DNA of 35,786 nucleotides from an uncultured Pseudomonadota bacterium (GTDB lineage Bacteria > Myxococcota_A > UBA796 > SXON01), in assembly GCA_903921785.1 (NCBI GenBank), contig CAIXRH010000312.1:1-35786 (forward strand). Direction: 5' to 3'. Of this stretch, positions 24,405-31,795 are shown piece by piece; the first letter of the stretch is position 1; every line of letters starts with the position of its first letter. Made by a program: the position numbers and the translations under genes. A model generated the notes under the pieces. It saw only the letters and a program-made list of their open reading frames with translations, was not told where the DNA came from and did no database searches.

Positions 24405-26510
24405 ATGCGGTTGGTCCCCGGCTTGTTGGGTTTGGTCGTCGGCTGCGCCACTCCGTCCACCGACACGGGCCGGCAGCCGTTCGACACCGGGGGATTGCCC
24501 GACACCGACTCGGACACCCAGGACAGCGTCGACACCGGCATCGACACCGCGGACTCCGCCGGGGACAGCGTCGATTCCACGGACACGGGCCCGGACACCG
24601 CCGACACCGCGGATTCTGCCGGCGACACGGCGGACACCGCGGACTCCGGCGCCGACACCGCGGACACGGGGACGGACACGGCGCTCGACACGGCCGACAC
24701 GGCGCTCGACACGGCCGACACCGCGGACACCGCCGGCGTGCCGCCCGGACCGGCGATCCTCCTGTTCATCGGCGACGGCATGGGCTTCGAGCACGTCAAG
24801 GGTGGGGGGATGTACGTAAACGGCGCCGCGGGCTCGCTCACGATGGAGACGCTACCGTACCACGGGAATATCCGTACCGCGTCGCTCTCCGGGACCACCG
24901 ACTCCGCCGCCGCCTCCACGGCCATGGCCACCGGGTCGAAGACCTACAACGACCGCCTCGGCCTCGACCGGGACGGGCTCGAAGTGGAGAGCCTCCTCGA
25001 GAAAGCACGCGCCCTGGGCATGTCGGTCGGCGTGGTCACCACCGACAAGCTCACCGGCGCCACCCCCTCGGGCTTCGTGGTGCACGTGGAAGATCGAGGC
25101 GACGGGCCGGCGATCGCCGCGGAATACCTGACCGATCTGCCCGACGTGGCCCTCGGCGGGGCCTACCTTGACTTCGCCGGGTTGTTCGCCTCGATGAGCG
25201 CGAACATCGTCACCACCCGCACCGACCTGTACGCCGCGGTCAACGACGGGCGGCCGCTCTTCGGCACCTTCTCCGACACCACCTTCCCCTTCGTCGCCGA
25301 TGGCTACGACGCGGAGGACCCCACCCTCGCCGAGATGACCGCCGTGGCGCTCGACTGGCTCGGCAGCGACCCCGACGGGTTCTTCCTCATGGTGGAGGGC
25401 GCGCGGATCGATCACGCGAGCCACGCCAACGACGAGTCGAAGGTCTACGACGAGGTGGCCAGCTTCGACGACGCGATCGCCACCGCGCTCGCCTGGGTGG
25501 GCACCCGCGAGACCACGATGATCGTCACCGCGGACCACGAGTGCGGCGGGCTCACGGTCAGCGGGGCCACCGCGGCGGGCGTCATCCCCACCTCGGACTG
25601 GCGTTGGGGCCAGCACACCAACGCCGACGTGCCGGTCTTCGCCACCGGCACGCTCACCAACGTCTTCGACGGCACCCGCCTGGACGACACCTGGGTGCAC
25701 GCCGTCCTGGAGGCCACGCTCGACGACGCGAGCGCGGTCACGGCGCCGACCATCCCGCTCCTGGTGGACGGCACGACCGACGATCTCGGCGCGGCGGTGA
25801 CCACCCAGAGCTGGGCCACCAGCTTCGGCGCCGGCTACAACCAGCTCGACGGGCTGCACGTGACCGCCGACACCGACGGCTTGTGGATCGGCGTCGACGG
25901 GGTGTTCGAGCGCGGCGACAACGCGGTGCTCGCGCTGGTGGACCTCGACTACGGCGCCGCCACCGGCCTCGGCCAGACGATCACCCTCTCGGACACCGTC
26001 GGGGACCTCGACTCGACGATCACCAGCACCAACGTGGTGGTCGACGTGTCCGGCGTGGGCTTCGACGCCGTCTTCGGCGCCCTCGGCGCCGAAGAGGTCG
26101 GCCTGAGCAAGACCAGCGAGGCCGGCGGGCTGCGGGGCCTGACCGACGACATCGGCGACCCTGCCGACTACGGCTGGCAGGACGCGGTGAGCAACTTCGA
26201 CTACGGCAACATCGCCGACGGCGCCACGGCCACCGACGCGGCGGGCACCGGGCTCACCGAGAACGGGTACGAGATGATGCTGCCCTGGTCGAGCCTGTTC
26301 CCCACTGCGGGGGTGCCGGTCGCCGGCACGACGATCGCGCTGTCGGTGGTCCTCGTGAACTACGGCGGCGACTACGCCAGCAATCAGGCGCTGCCCTCGC
26401 TCGCGTCGAGCACCGAGCCCGGGTACGCCGACCTCACGGTCTCCTCCGTAGTGACCCTCGACGTGGACGCGACGGGCGCCATCGTCGGCAGCCCCGCCGT
26501 GGTACCCTAA
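24405..26510 (+). CDS. Alkaline phosphatase lipoprotein with Asp/Thr-rich linker and C-terminal DOMON/CBM9-like domain
   Basis: The 701-residue protein starts MRLVPGLLGLVVGC (lipobox VVGC, Cys14). About 90 residues of DTADTG-type linker follow (18-112). The phosphatase domain (about 115-445) has metal ligands and nucleophile of the PhoA family: Asp124 in FIGDGMG, Ser167 in TTDSAAAS, Asp336/His340 in DHASHAND, and Asp377/His378 in TADHECGG. The reaction is hydrolysis of phosphomonoesters at the surface. The last 255 residues (VDGTTDDLGAAV, GLWIGVDGVFERGDNAVLAL, NGYEMMLPWSSLFPT) look like a DOMON/CBM9-type beta-sandwich that may bind sugar or haem. CTGGAG (24391-24396) precedes the ATG by 8 bases, and TAGAGT (24376-24381) may be the -10. 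Confidence 0.9.
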   Translation: MRLVPGLLGLVVGCATPSTDTGRQPFDTGGLPDTDSDTQDSVDTGIDTADSAGDSVDSTDTGPDTADTADSAGDTADTADSGADTADTGTDTALDTADTALDTADTADTAGVPPGPAILLFIGDGMGFEHVKGGGMYVNGAAGSLTMETLPYHGNIRTASLSGTTDSAAASTAMATGSKTYNDRLGLDRDGLEVESLLEKARALGMSVGVVTTDKLTGATPSGFVVHVEDRGDGPAIAAEYLTDLPDVALGGAYLDFAGLFASMSANIVTTRTDLYAAVNDGRPLFGTFSDTTFPFVADGYDAEDPTLAEMTAVALDWLGSDPDGFFLMVEGARIDHASHANDESKVYDEVASFDDAIATALAWVGTRETTMIVTADHECGGLTVSGATAAGVIPTSDWRWGQHTNADVPVFATGTLTNVFDGTRLDDTWVHAVLEATLDDASAVTAPTIPLLVDGTTDDLGAAVTTQSWATSFGAGYNQLDGLHVTADTDGLWIGVDGVFERGDNAVLALVDLDYGAATGLGQTITLSDTVGDLDSTITSTNVVVDVSGVGFDAVFGALGAEEVGLSKTSEAGGLRGLTDDIGDPADYGWQDAVSNFDYGNIADGATATDAAGTGLTENGYEMMLPWSSLFPTAGVPVAGTTIALSVVLVNYGGDYASNQALPSLASSTEPGYADLTVSSVVTLDVDATGAIVGSPAVVP
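24456..24740 (+). repeat. Low-complexity repeat encoding the Asp/Thr linker
   Basis: About 285 bases of degenerate GACACSGCSGAC-type units encode DTADTADSAGD-like protein sequence. Within it a 21-base unit is repeated exactly in tandem (24675-24695 and 24696-24716), encoding DTALDTA twice. Such repeats may expand or contract by slippage. Confidence 0.75.
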
Positions 26511-26514
26511 GCCC

Positions 26515-27294
26515 ATGATCTTCGCGCTCTTCGCTTCGGCGGTAGCGGCGGTCCCAGCACCCGCGTCCCGGCTCGCGCCGTTCTCCCTCGAACGCCCCGC
26601 CGCGTTCACCTACGTGCTCGCCCCTGAGGCGGTGGCGGGGCATCCGTGGCTGGGAGGGCCCGCCCTCGACGCGGCCACGATCACCGACCCGGGGAGCGCC
26701 GCCGGAACGCCGGGCCCCACCACGCTCTCGGTGTCGATGCAGGACGTCTACAGCCGAAAGTACGGGCGGCACATGGGCCTCGCGAACGCCGGGCTCATCA
26801 CGCTGGGCGCGGGCGCCGGGGTCAGCACGCTCGGCGCCGTGGGGCTCGTCGCGGGCGTGGTGCAGGGCAACGAAGGCACCATCCTCCTCGGCACGCTGGC
26901 GGTCGTGCTCGGCAGCGTCGGCTCCTACGCCGGGCAGGTGATCTTCTCGATCGGCGGGCTCGAAGCGGCGTACGACCTTCAGCGCCTCGGGCGCCCGGCG
27001 CCCGTGCTCGCCGGGTGGATCGGCTGCGGCATGATGGCGGGGGGTGCGGCGGTGTCGCTCCTCGGCGGCACCTTCGCCGACACCACCGGCTCGTCCACCG
27101 ATCTGAGCGCGTTCACCGTGGTCAGCGGCGTGCTCACCGCCGGCGCGCTCATCCCCAGCGCGGTCACCTACGTCGTCGACCGTAAGAACGGCGTGGACCT
27201 CCGCGCCAGCCTCGCCCCCACGCTCATGCCGATGCGGCTGGCGGACGGCTCGGTGGAGACGATCCCTGGCCTGGGTGTGTCGGCGACCTGGTAG
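26515..27294 (+). CDS. Exported membrane protein of unknown function
   Basis: The 259-residue protein is not recognised. It has a signal peptide or first helix (MIFALFASAVAAVPAPAS). After about 90 polar residues it has four hydrophobic segments: AGLITLGAGAGVSTLGAVGL, GTILLGTLAVVLGSVGSY, VLAGWIGCGMMAGGAAVSLL and FTVVSGVLTAGALIPSAVTY. The soluble part contains SMQDVYSRKYGRHMGLANAG, a pattern found in proteins of unknown function in myxobacteria. The ATG at 26515 is 4 bases after the alkaline phosphatase stop. TACCCT (26503-26508) lies 6 bases upstream, the same layout as at the CotH gene, so it may be read both by coupling and from a leaderless transcript. It is convergent with the DUF4863 gene. 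Confidence 0.7.
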   Translation: MIFALFASAVAAVPAPASRLAPFSLERPAAFTYVLAPEAVAGHPWLGGPALDAATITDPGSAAGTPGPTTLSVSMQDVYSRKYGRHMGLANAGLITLGAGAGVSTLGAVGLVAGVVQGNEGTILLGTLAVVLGSVGSYAGQVIFSIGGLEAAYDLQRLGRPAPVLAGWIGCGMMAGGAAVSLLGGTFADTTGSSTDLSAFTVVSGVLTAGALIPSAVTYVVDRKNGVDLRASLAPTLMPMRLADGSVETIPGLGVSATW

Positions 27295-27320
27295 GGACGC
27301 CGACGCGGCGCGCTCGAGCC

Positions 27321-27779
27321 CTACTCGAAGACGATCGCCCCGCCAGGCAGGAAGTACAGGATGAGCATCCGCCCCCCGGAGACGGTGGGCACGTGGCGGC
27401 TCCCCGGGGGGTAGGCGATGAAGCGCTTGCGGCGCCCATCGAACCTTGGCTCACCCTGCAGATCGATGCACAGCTCCACCTCCCCGTTGGGGTGGGTGTG
27501 CGGGCCGGCGGCCGGGCCGTTCATGTCCACCGCGTCGATGCTGTGGCCGTGCGTCGCCGCGTCGGCCTTGGCGATGCGGCCGAACTTCACCCCGCCCGCT
27601 TCCTTGGGGGTGAGCCAACCGGCGACCATCGCCGCGAGGGCGGTCGCCTCGAGCTGGTCGGTGTTGAGCGCTTCGAGCGCGGCTTCGAGCGCAGCGCTGT
27701 CGGCCGTGCCGCGTTCGGCGATGATCGTGGTGATCGGCGCGCAGAGCCGGATCAGGTCGTCCTTGGACACTTCGAGCAT
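27321..27779 (-). CDS. DUF4863 cupin-like protein
   Basis: The 152-residue protein has an N-terminal helical part (DLIRLCAPITTIIAERGTAD, ALEALNTDQLEATALAAMVA). A cupin-like half follows: GHSIDAVDMNGPAAGPHTHPNGEVELCIDLQ, containing the metal-site pattern H-x-H-P-N-G-E, then YPPGSRHVPTVSGG with a third His. This agrees with DUF4863. Some members are linked to hydroxylaminobenzoate lyase (PnbB) activity in nitrobenzoate degradation, but that assignment is from memory and the role here is not established. ATG 27779 has GGAGG 4 bases upstream. It lies 63 bases after actF on the same strand, but a strong terminator separates them, so it is probably not part of the act transcript. Confidence 0.8.
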   Translation of the reverse strand: MLEVSKDDLIRLCAPITTIIAERGTADSAALEAALEALNTDQLEATALAAMVAGWLTPKEAGGVKFGRIAKADAATHGHSIDAVDMNGPAAGPHTHPNGEVELCIDLQGEPRFDGRRKRFIAYPPGSRHVPTVSGGRMLILYFLPGGAIVFE

Positions 27780-27788
27780 GACGCCTCC

Positions 27789-27821
27789 GAAAAGCGAAAC
27801 GGCCGGGCATGGGCCCGGCCG
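27789..27821 (-). terminator. Rho-independent terminator after actF
   Basis: On the minus strand a 9-pair stem CGGCCGGGC (27813-27821) pairs with GCCCGGCCG (27800-27808) around a 4-base loop. It is followed by TTTCGCTTTT (27790-27799). It begins 22 bases after the actF stop. Confidence 0.75.
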
Positions 27822-27842
27822 CTCTCCTAACGTGCGCTCTCC

Positions 27843-29180
27843 TCAGTGGGCGTGGGCGCCGTGGCCGACGTGGATGTGCACGTCATCCGGGTGGGGGTTC
27901 ATGAACGGATCGCTGATGGGCACCGCGGGCACCCGGGCGAGGAAGTTCACGACCACCGTGAGGAACAGGCTGACGAAGCCGAAGACCACGCCGATCTCCA
28001 CCGGGCCGATGGGCATGGACGCCTTGGTCCACACCTGCGGCATGATGAGGATGAAGCGCTCGAGGAACACGCCCGTGACGATGACCCCCGCCACCGAAGC
28101 GAGCGCGACCGGCGTCTTCTTGATCCCGCGGCTGAGCAGCACGGTGAAGGGGATGAAGAAGCACATCGAGACGACCACCTTGCCGAGGGCGCCCCAGGGC
28201 TCGACCCACATGCGCAGGATCAGGTACCAGGTCTCCTCGGGCATGTTGCCGTACCAGATGGGCAGCAGCTGCGCGAAGAAGTTGTAGGTCCAGAAGATGC
28301 ACAGGGCAAACATCAGCTTGCCGAGGTCGTGGTAGTTCTTCGGGGTGATGAGGTGCTCCACCTTGAGCCAGCCGCGGAGCAGCACGCTCACGATGCAGAC
28401 CCAGTTGAGCGCCAGCCACAGGCTCGACACGAAGATCCACGCGGGGAACATGTTCGCGGCCCAGTGGGGCGCGAGGGACATGACCGCGTCGACCGCGAAG
28501 AAGCTGAAGATGATCGCGTAGAGCACCACGATCGCCGGAGCGAGGCGGATGTTGCGCTGGTAGGTCTCTTCGACCTCGGCGTCCTTGCCCCGCCAACCGG
28601 CGGTGAAGTACGACCACCAGGCCGGCGCGCGGGTGCCGAGGGTCTCGGCGGCCACGCCCATGTCGGCGCGGAGGCTGTTGCGGATGAACGCGAAGTCGAT
28701 CACCATCAGGAGGCCGAGCATCACCAGCTGGCGAGCCTGGAAGAAGTGCTCGGACAGCCAGACCGCCTTGTGGGGCGGGAGCTCCTCGTGCATCCACGGG
28801 AAGATCTCAAGGCCGCCGGCGACCAGGAAGATCGCGTAGATCGCGTAGTTGATCGGCATGAAGAACCAGAACGACTCGGCGATCCGCTTGTAGGGACGAC
28901 CCCAGCGACCGAGGGTGATGGTCTGGATCACGGCGAACATCAGCCCGCCCTGCGACACGCCCATGAAGTAGACGATGCACACGAGCAGGATGCCGAGGGT
29001 GCGGTGCGACTCCGTGCTCAGCCCGAAGGCCAGCGACGCGAGGCCCACCAGCCCACCCACGAGCCCGAGGGGCTTCACCCAGCTCGGGAGCTCACGAGGC
29101 GTGCTCTTCACGGTGTCGGCCACGTCCGGCCCGGGGCCGACGACGCGCCGAGTGGCCGCGATGATATCGATTTCGCTCAT
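27843..29180 (-). CDS. actF: Alternative complex III subunit ActF (NrfD-like membrane subunit)
   Basis: The 445-residue protein is an NrfD/PsrC-family polytopic subunit with about ten membrane helices (first: LGLVGGLVGLASLAFGL, then LGILLVCIVYFMGVSQGGLM). With ActC it forms the membrane arm of alternative complex III, where quinol oxidation and possible proton transfer take place. Family features are the long soluble segments, MPINYAIYAIFLVAGGLEIFP and the Asp/His-lined helix AWWSYFTAGWRG...LAPAIVVL. The C-terminus is His-rich (HPDDVHIHVGHGAHAH), like the end of ActB. ATG 29180 overlaps the actE stop by one base (TGATG). It is the last gene of the operon; a terminator follows. Confidence 0.93.
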   Translation of the reverse strand: MSEIDIIAATRRVVGPGPDVADTVKSTPRELPSWVKPLGLVGGLVGLASLAFGLSTESHRTLGILLVCIVYFMGVSQGGLMFAVIQTITLGRWGRPYKRIAESFWFFMPINYAIYAIFLVAGGLEIFPWMHEELPPHKAVWLSEHFFQARQLVMLGLLMVIDFAFIRNSLRADMGVAAETLGTRAPAWWSYFTAGWRGKDAEVEETYQRNIRLAPAIVVLYAIIFSFFAVDAVMSLAPHWAANMFPAWIFVSSLWLALNWVCIVSVLLRGWLKVEHLITPKNYHDLGKLMFALCIFWTYNFFAQLLPIWYGNMPEETWYLILRMWVEPWGALGKVVVSMCFFIPFTVLLSRGIKKTPVALASVAGVIVTGVFLERFILIMPQVWTKASMPIGPVEIGVVFGFVSLFLTVVVNFLARVPAVPISDPFMNPHPDDVHIHVGHGAHAH

Positions 29181-29926
29181 CAGGGGTTCCCCGCGGGCTT
29201 GGGGGTGGGAGCAGGGGTGGCAGCGTCCGCCGGGGCGGCCGCTCCATCCGGGATAACGGCGGCCGGCTCAACCGGCGACGGCATCGGCTGCGCCGCGTTC
29301 GGCAGCGTGCGGATGTAGGAGACCACGGCCCAGCGTTCGGCGTCGGTCAGCAGGGGGCCGTAGGCCGGCATGCCCGCGCCGATGGCGGCTTCGACCGACG
29401 ACCGATCCTTGCTCGCGCCGGCGCTGCCCGCGCCACCGTTGCGGATGGTCAGGTAGAGGTAGCCGTCGGAGAGGGTCTTCACCCGGCTCGCATCGCCGGA
29501 GAGGTTCGGCGCGACCATCGGGAAGCGGCGGATGCCCTTCTCGGCGTCGTTGTAGGTGACGGGACCGCCGCCCGCGCCTTCCTGCCCGTGGCAGGGAGCA
29601 CAGTTGATCGCGAAGAGCTTCTTGCCCGTCTCGACGTGGTTGGTGTCCTTCGCGTACGGGTCCGTCAGGCTGTCGGTGGTGGCGACATCCAGGCGGGAGT
29701 ACTCGGGAACGGCGGCGTTCTGGTAGTAGCCGGCGGCGCGGGGGCGGGGCGCGGTCTCCACGATGCGCGCGACCGAGTCCTTCGGCTGCGGCTTCATGTT
29801 CCACTCGTAGGCCTTGAACATCACCGCGTCGATCATGTCGATGTCCCAGGGGGACGCCCACGCGACCCCGCCACCGAGCAGCAGCGACGCGACGACGTAG
29901 CGGGCGATCTTCTTCCGATCAGCCAT
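29180..29926 (-). CDS. actE: Alternative complex III subunit ActE (monohaem cytochrome c)
   Basis: The 248-residue protein has one CXXCH haem site (FAINCAPCHGQEGAGGG, residues about 110-125). A likely Met ligand lies in GAGMPAYGPLL, followed by the usual cytochrome c end (TDAERWAVVSYIRTLP). A hydrophobic N-terminus (VVASLLLGGGVAWASP) serves as membrane anchor or signal. It ends in a long Pro/Ala tail of about 40 residues. It relays electrons from the ActB clusters and ActA towards the terminal acceptor. ATG 29926 overlaps the actD 3' end by 8 bases. Family identity follows from the haem site, size and fixed position between actD and actF. Confidence 0.93.
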   Translation of the reverse strand: MADRKKIARYVVASLLLGGGVAWASPWDIDMIDAVMFKAYEWNMKPQPKDSVARIVETAPRPRAAGYYQNAAVPEYSRLDVATTDSLTDPYAKDTNHVETGKKLFAINCAPCHGQEGAGGGPVTYNDAEKGIRRFPMVAPNLSGDASRVKTLSDGYLYLTIRNGGAGSAGASKDRSSVEAAIGAGMPAYGPLLTDAERWAVVSYIRTLPNAAQPMPSPVEPAAVIPDGAAAPADAATPAPTPKPAGNP

Positions 29927-30464
29927 GAGCGCCTCCCCCGGTCACTTCGAAGGCGCCGGAGTGTTCCAGGATGTGCACGATCTTCTCCGCGTTCTTGGGA
30001 ACGCGGGTGAAGACGATGCCGAAGCAGTCGTTGGTGAACCGGGGGTCTTCCATGGCCGCCGGCGGGTCGGTGAACGGCAGGCCGCACATCACCAGGAGGC
30101 CGATGAGCGTCATCAGCGAGGCCCAGAGGATGGTGCCCTCGAAGGTGACGACCAGGAACGGCGGAATGGAGACCAGCGGCTTGCCACCGGGGATGATCAT
30201 CGGCCAGTTCGCGTGGGTGAGCGACGCGAGGCTGAAGATCATCGTCCCGCCGAGCAGGCCCCCGAACAGGGTGAACCACCGGACCGGGCTGGGCTCGCCC
30301 TTGTAGAGCATCTCCTCGATCTCATGGCGAGGGATGGGGCTGAGGACCGTGAAGTCCCGAACGCCCGCCTCGTGGAGGTCGTGGATGCCCTGCAGCAGGG
30401 AATCGAGGTGCTTGTAGACGGCCTTCAGCTGGGTGCCGGCGGCCGGGGCAGCGTGCGAGCTCAT
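29919..30464 (-). CDS. actD: Alternative complex III subunit ActD (DUF3341)
   Basis: The 181-residue protein matches the DUF3341 family: a soluble front part (HLDSLLQGIHDLHEAGVRDF, VLSPIPRHEIEEML), two membrane helices (VRWFTLFGGLLGGTMIFSLA and VVTFEGTILWASLMTLIGLL) and a soluble end (DCFGIVFTRVPKNAEKIVHI). ActD is a peripheral structural subunit with two helices that clamps the ActC/ActF arm. Start ATG 30464 overlaps the actC stop by ATGA, and the 3' end overlaps actE by 8 bases, so the genes are translationally coupled. Length is normal for the family. Confidence 0.93.
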   Translation of the reverse strand: MSSHAAPAAGTQLKAVYKHLDSLLQGIHDLHEAGVRDFTVLSPIPRHEIEEMLYKGEPSPVRWFTLFGGLLGGTMIFSLASLTHANWPMIIPGGKPLVSIPPFLVVTFEGTILWASLMTLIGLLVMCGLPFTDPPAAMEDPRFTNDCFGIVFTRVPKNAEKIVHILEHSGAFEVTGGGAHG

Positions 30465-31795
30465 TTGGCGGCGGCCTCCTCATCGTGCTTGAGCGGGGGA
30501 CGGAGCGTCTCCTTGACCTCGGCGATCGCCACGCTCGGCATGATCTTCACGAACAGCAGGAACCAGAGGAAGAACCATGCGAACGAGAAGATGAGGATGC
30601 CGATTTCGATGTACGTCGGGGTGTAGTAGACCCAGGCGCCGGGATCGAAGCTGTGGGCGAGCGAGCTGGCGATGATGTTGTACCGCTCGAACCACATGCC
30701 GATGTTCACCACGATCGAGATGGCGAAGAGCCCCACGAACGAGGTGCGGACCTTCTTGAACCACCAGAGCAGCGGGATGGTGCAGTTGCATGCCACCATC
30801 ATCGCGAAGACCCACCAGTACTTCCCGAACACGCGGTCGGTGAAGGTGCCCCACTCGTACTGGTTGTCGGAGTACCAGGCGATGAAGTACTCGGTGCCGT
30901 AGGCATAGGTGAGGATGCCACCGGTGAACATGCAGAGCTTCGCGAGGTGCTCGAAGTGCCACGTGTGGATGTAGGCCTCAAGCTTGAAGAGCTTGGTGAG
31001 CGGCAACATCAGCGTGATGACCATCGAGCAGCCGGAGAAGATCGCGCCGGCCACGAAGTACGGGGGGAAAAGCGTGCTGTGCCACCCCGGGGTGTCGGCC
31101 ATCGCGAAGTCCCAGGACACGACGCTGTGCACGGAGAGCACGAGCGGGGTGGCGAGGGCGGCGAAGAAGCCGTAGGCGGCCATGTAGTGGCGCCACTGGC
31201 GGTCGGTGCCGCGCCAGCCGAGCGCCATCACGTTGTACATCTTCTTCACGAAGCCCTTGGTGTTGTCCCGGACCGCGGCGATGTCGGGCACGAGCCCGAT
31301 GAAGAAGAAGACGGTGGACACCGTGAAGTACGTGCTGACCGCGAACACGTCCCACATCAGCGGCGACTTGAAGTTCTGCCACAGCTGACGCTGGTTCGGG
31401 TAGGGGAACAGCCAGTAGGCCTGCCACGCTCGCCCGACGTGGATCGCCGGGAAGAGCGCGGCGGTCATGACCGCGAAGATCGTCATCGCCTCCGCGGCCC
31501 GGTAGATGCCGGTGCGCCAGCGGCTGCGGGTGAGGAAGAGGATCGCGCTGATGAGCGTACCGGCGTGGCCGATACCGACCCAGAACACGAAGGTCGTGAT
31601 GTACACGCCCCAGAAGACCGGCGGGTGGTAGCCGGCGACGCCGAGGCCCCAGATCAGCTGGATGCCCCAGCAGAAGGCGCCGTAGGCCAGGCCGACCGTG
31701 ACCAGCGCCATGAGCGCGTGCCACGCCATCGAAGGCGAGAACAGCGGCCGCATGACATCGCGGTTGACCTGCGAGTAGGTGAGCTCCTTGGACAT
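30461..31795 (-). CDS. actC: Alternative complex III subunit ActC (NrfD-like quinol-site subunit)
   Basis: The 444-residue protein is an NrfD-family membrane subunit with about ten helices. It includes WHALMALVTVGLAYGAFCWG, VFWVGIGHAGTLISAILFLT and RWRTGIYRAAEAMTIFAVMT. The conserved Asp/His residues of the quinol-binding helix bundle are seen in GIGHAGTLIS and AALFPAIHVGRAW. In the resolved complexes ActC binds quinol next to the terminal FeS cluster of ActB. The start ATG 31795 overlaps the actB stop as TGATG, and its stop overlaps actD as ATGA. Length and order are as expected for the family. Confidence 0.94.
   Translation of the reverse strand: MSKELTYSQVNRDVMRPLFSPSMAWHALMALVTVGLAYGAFCWGIQLIWGLGVAGYHPPVFWGVYITTFVFWVGIGHAGTLISAILFLTRSRWRTGIYRAAEAMTIFAVMTAALFPAIHVGRAWQAYWLFPYPNQRQLWQNFKSPLMWDVFAVSTYFTVSTVFFFIGLVPDIAAVRDNTKGFVKKMYNVMALGWRGTDRQWRHYMAAYGFFAALATPLVLSVHSVVSWDFAMADTPGWHSTLFPPYFVAGAIFSGCSMVITLMLPLTKLFKLEAYIHTWHFEHLAKLCMFTGGILTYAYGTEYFIAWYSDNQYEWGTFTDRVFGKYWWVFAMMVACNCTIPLLWWFKKVRTSFVGLFAISIVVNIGMWFERYNIIASSLAHSFDPGAWVYYTPTYIEIGILIFSFAWFFLWFLLFVKIMPSVAIAEVKETLRPPLKHDEEAAAK

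Noticed and set aside
24456-24740. CRISPR-like repeat array
   Set aside because: The repeats are short, degenerate, in frame with a lipoprotein linker and lack unique spacers.
24852-26609. 585-codon minus-strand frame opposite the alkaline phosphatase
   Set aside because: The phosphatase strand carries every catalytic motif; the antisense product is low complexity.
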